64,000 nt of DNA from Lagopus muta (taxonomy: Eukaryota > Chordata > Aves > Galliformes > Phasianidae): positions 9,203,001-9,267,000 of the forward strand of contig NC_064437.1 of NCBI RefSeq assembly GCF_023343835.1. The letters run 5' to 3'. This document shows positions 62,251 through 64,000 of the stretch, piece by piece. The notes beneath the pieces are model-generated. The model had not been told where the DNA came from. It did no database searches and saw only the letters and a list, made by a program, of their open reading frames with translations. Numbering within the stretch: the first letter of the stretch is position 1; the number at the start of each line of letters is the position of its first letter. A program made the position numbers and the translations under genes.

Positions 62251-63412
62251 GCTGTGCCCTCCCACAGGCACCGTGCCCCTGTTATGGGGCGGCCTCCTGC
62301 TCGCTGCCAGCCTCGCCCTAGAGCCGGCACCGCAGAGTTGCAACTGCACCCATCCCCTGGACTTCCAGGCGTTCCGCACAGCTCCGCTCGCCGAGAGCTG
62401 CTGCCTCAACTTCACTGGATCCAATGTCACCCACCTGGACTGGGGAGCGCTGGTAGCGGTGCGAGGGCTGCGCCAGCTCTACTTCTCACACTGCAGCATC
62501 ACAGCCATCAGCAACGCCCAGGGAGTCCCCCCGGCCTTGGAGGTCTTGCACTTAAGTCACAACCAGTTGGAGAGCCTCCCCAGAGGCTTTCTGGAAGATG
62601 CCCCTAATTTGAAGGTCCTCTATCTGGATGGGAACCAGCTCCAGGAGCTGCCCACATCCTTCCTGAAAGCCTCCACCCAGCTCCAGGAACTCCACCTGGG
62701 GTTCAACGCACTGACCTCCCTCCCTCCCACCCTTCTGCATCCATCCCTGCTGCAGCTGCAGCTCTCCAACAACAGCTGGGAGTGCAGCTGTGCTTTGCTG
62801 GATGCCCTGCAGGGCACCCCCAGCCTGCCCGCCCAGCTCACCTGCCATACACCGGAGAGGCACCGTGGTGCAGAGCTGCAGAGCATCCCACGGGACGAGC
62901 TGTGCCAGCAGCACCAAAGCCTCACCGCCCTCTTCATCTGCCTGCCTCCCCTCCTCATCCTCGCAGCCATCACCTGCTGCTTCTGCAGGAGGAAAAGGAA
63001 AACCAATTACAGCCTTGGGAGCAGCCACACCTCCCCAACAGAAAGGGGCAACGTGCCCGTGTGCCCCGAGCCGCACCGCTACGTCCCCTATGAGCCAACC
63101 AGTGCCCCCTCCAAGAGCGAGGGGAAGGTGCTGCGGGGCAGCCGGGTGCTGCTGCAGCCCCCCGAGGAGAGCAGCAGGGACCTCTATGAGGAGGTGGAGA
63201 TCCAGGTGGGATCCCATGTTCCAACCTACGATGAGCAGCGGGACAGCCCTGAGACAGAGGGGGACACAGTGAGTGTCACCGACGTGCTGAAGGACTCCGC
63301 TGACCGCGAGAAGATCTACATGAACCAGTCGACCAACTATTACAACCTGGTGCCTGGCATCGAGCTGGAGGACTCGGACAACCTGGAGTATGAGAACATC
63401 GAGCTACACTGA
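62089..63412 (+). CDS. LRR type I membrane protein with tyrosine-rich tail, unassigned
   Basis: Two coding exons: 62089-62107 (MGRAAA plus one base, GTGAGG donor) and 62268-63412 (CCCACAG acceptor); 387 aa. A signal peptide (about 1-24, VPLLWGGLLLAASLA) precedes a Cys-containing N-cap, four or five leucine-rich repeats (about 70-172, e.g. LEVLHLSHNQLESLP, LKVLYLDGNQLQELP), a WECSCALLDAL C-cap with further Cys to about 219, and one membrane span (about 224-246) followed by basic RRKRK. Sequons are at Asn32, 54, 59 and 174. The 140-residue tail has nine tyrosines: YEEV (313), YMNQ (357), YYNL (364), YENI (381, within LEYENI). This suits a surface receptor that recruits SH2 proteins such as Grb2. 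Architecture recalls LRRC25 (MAPA), but I see no clear sequence match and give no symbol. The gene-level call is firm; identity is not. Confidence 0.85.
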
Positions 63413-63990
63413 TGGGTAGCTGGGCTGGGATTTGGGATCTGGCTGGAACATACTGGTGGCTGTGGGGATACACAGACCAGTCTGCCATTTCTTGCACTGG
63501 CTGTTTGCAGAGCTGCACCCCCAAATTGCCACCCCTCCTGCTGCATTCCCCTACATGTGCCCCATGCTTGCACTGGGCAGGGCACAGGGGGTTTTCTGTG
63601 GGCTGATGGCATACTTGGACACAAGGCAAGGAGAGGAGGTGGGGCTGTCCCATCTGTACAACAGCACTGTGTGCACCAGACCCTCTGAGCAGGTTCTCTG
63701 TCGTCTCTGCATCCAGCTGCATCCAGCACAGCTCTGCTGCTTCCCAGCCTACACAGAATGGGACCCAGGGACAAGAAATGAGATCTGCTTACTGAGTCCC
63801 ACATGGGCAGCCTGGAACAGCCCTGCCTGCTCCACCAGCACACCCTGCCGTGCCCACTGCATTGTACACATGCACACACGCATGTGTGAGCACTGGGCAA
63901 AGGTGGGCTCGACTGGGGCCACGATAGCAAAGTGCTCATGGGGTGCAGCCTTCCCTGCCCAATGCAAAATAAATCATTGTACTCCTGGCA
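63413..63990 (+). other. LRR-gene 3' UTR with AATAAA
   Basis: Noncoding sequence from the TGA stop to a canonical AATAAA at 63968-63973, followed by a CAGTGTGGCTG GT-rich stretch at the window edge. A TGCACACACGCATGTGTG alternating patch occurs near 63870. The transcript probably ends at about 63990. Confidence 0.75.
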
Positions 63991-64000
63991 GTGTGGCTGC

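Noticed and set aside
62108-62267. Treating the LRR gene as a single exon starting upstream in frame at 62108
   Set aside because: The frame is open back to 62108, but the signal peptide only forms when the 62089-62107 exon is spliced (GTGAGG donor, CCCACAG acceptor) to 62268. The unspliced version gives an Arg/Gly-rich leader.

Overview
The window looks like avian nuclear DNA, most likely from a galliform such as chicken, although the species cannot be fixed from the sequence. Three things point this way: several CR1 LINE 3' ends with the bird-type ATCATAGAATC/GATTCTATGAT terminus, compact GC-rich genes with CpG-rich first exons, and coding sequences that align to vertebrate proteins from memory with only modest divergence. 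No prokaryotic gene organisation, CRISPR array, tRNA or rRNA gene, or intact retroviral element was seen.

Layout on the + strand. 1-19.4 kb holds the 3' part of EIF2B3 (two C-terminal exons separated by a 10.9 kb intron; the rest of the gene lies to the left). 19.4-28.6 kb is intergenic, with CR1 fragments, AT-rich islands that may be regulatory, and a degenerate repeat block. 28.6-45.2 kb is PTCH2 (+, 23 coding exons, 1350 aa reconstructed, CDS sum divisible by 3). 45.6-51.0 kb is BTBD19 (-, 8 exons, 296 aa), tail-to-tail with PTCH2. 51.95-52.7 kb is DYNLT4/TCTEX1D4 (+, one coding exon, 225 aa). 53.3-59.5 kb is PLK3 (-, 15 exons, 644 aa). 62.1-64.0 kb is a two-exon gene (+, 387 aa) for a leucine-rich-repeat membrane protein with a tyrosine-rich tail.

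The order EIF2B3-PTCH2-BTBD19-DYNLT4-PLK3 matches my recollection of human 1p34, where BEST4 and RPS8 follow PLK3. Here an LRR receptor-like gene comes first after PLK3, which I do not recall from mammals. I could not assign it to a named orthologue. Its tail carries three YxN (Grb2-type) motifs, a YEEV (Src-SH2-type) motif and a terminal ITIM-like LxYxxI, so it reads as an LRR ectodomain joined to a LAT-like signalling tail. It is the best candidate here for something poorly described.

The genes do not form one pathway. PTCH2 is a Hedgehog receptor-type RND protein, and exact 9-base GLI consensus matches lie in its intron 2 and 6.3 kb upstream. PLK3 is a polo-like kinase whose promoter has a perfect CRE and whose 3' UTR has overlapping AUUUA elements, as expected for an immediate-early gene. 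EIF2B3 is a translation-initiation GEF subunit, DYNLT4 a dynein light chain with a PP1-docking motif, and BTBD19 a BTB-BACK protein. Exon boundaries were read by hand from GT/AG sites and protein homology recalled from memory. Untranslated ends and promoters are estimates.
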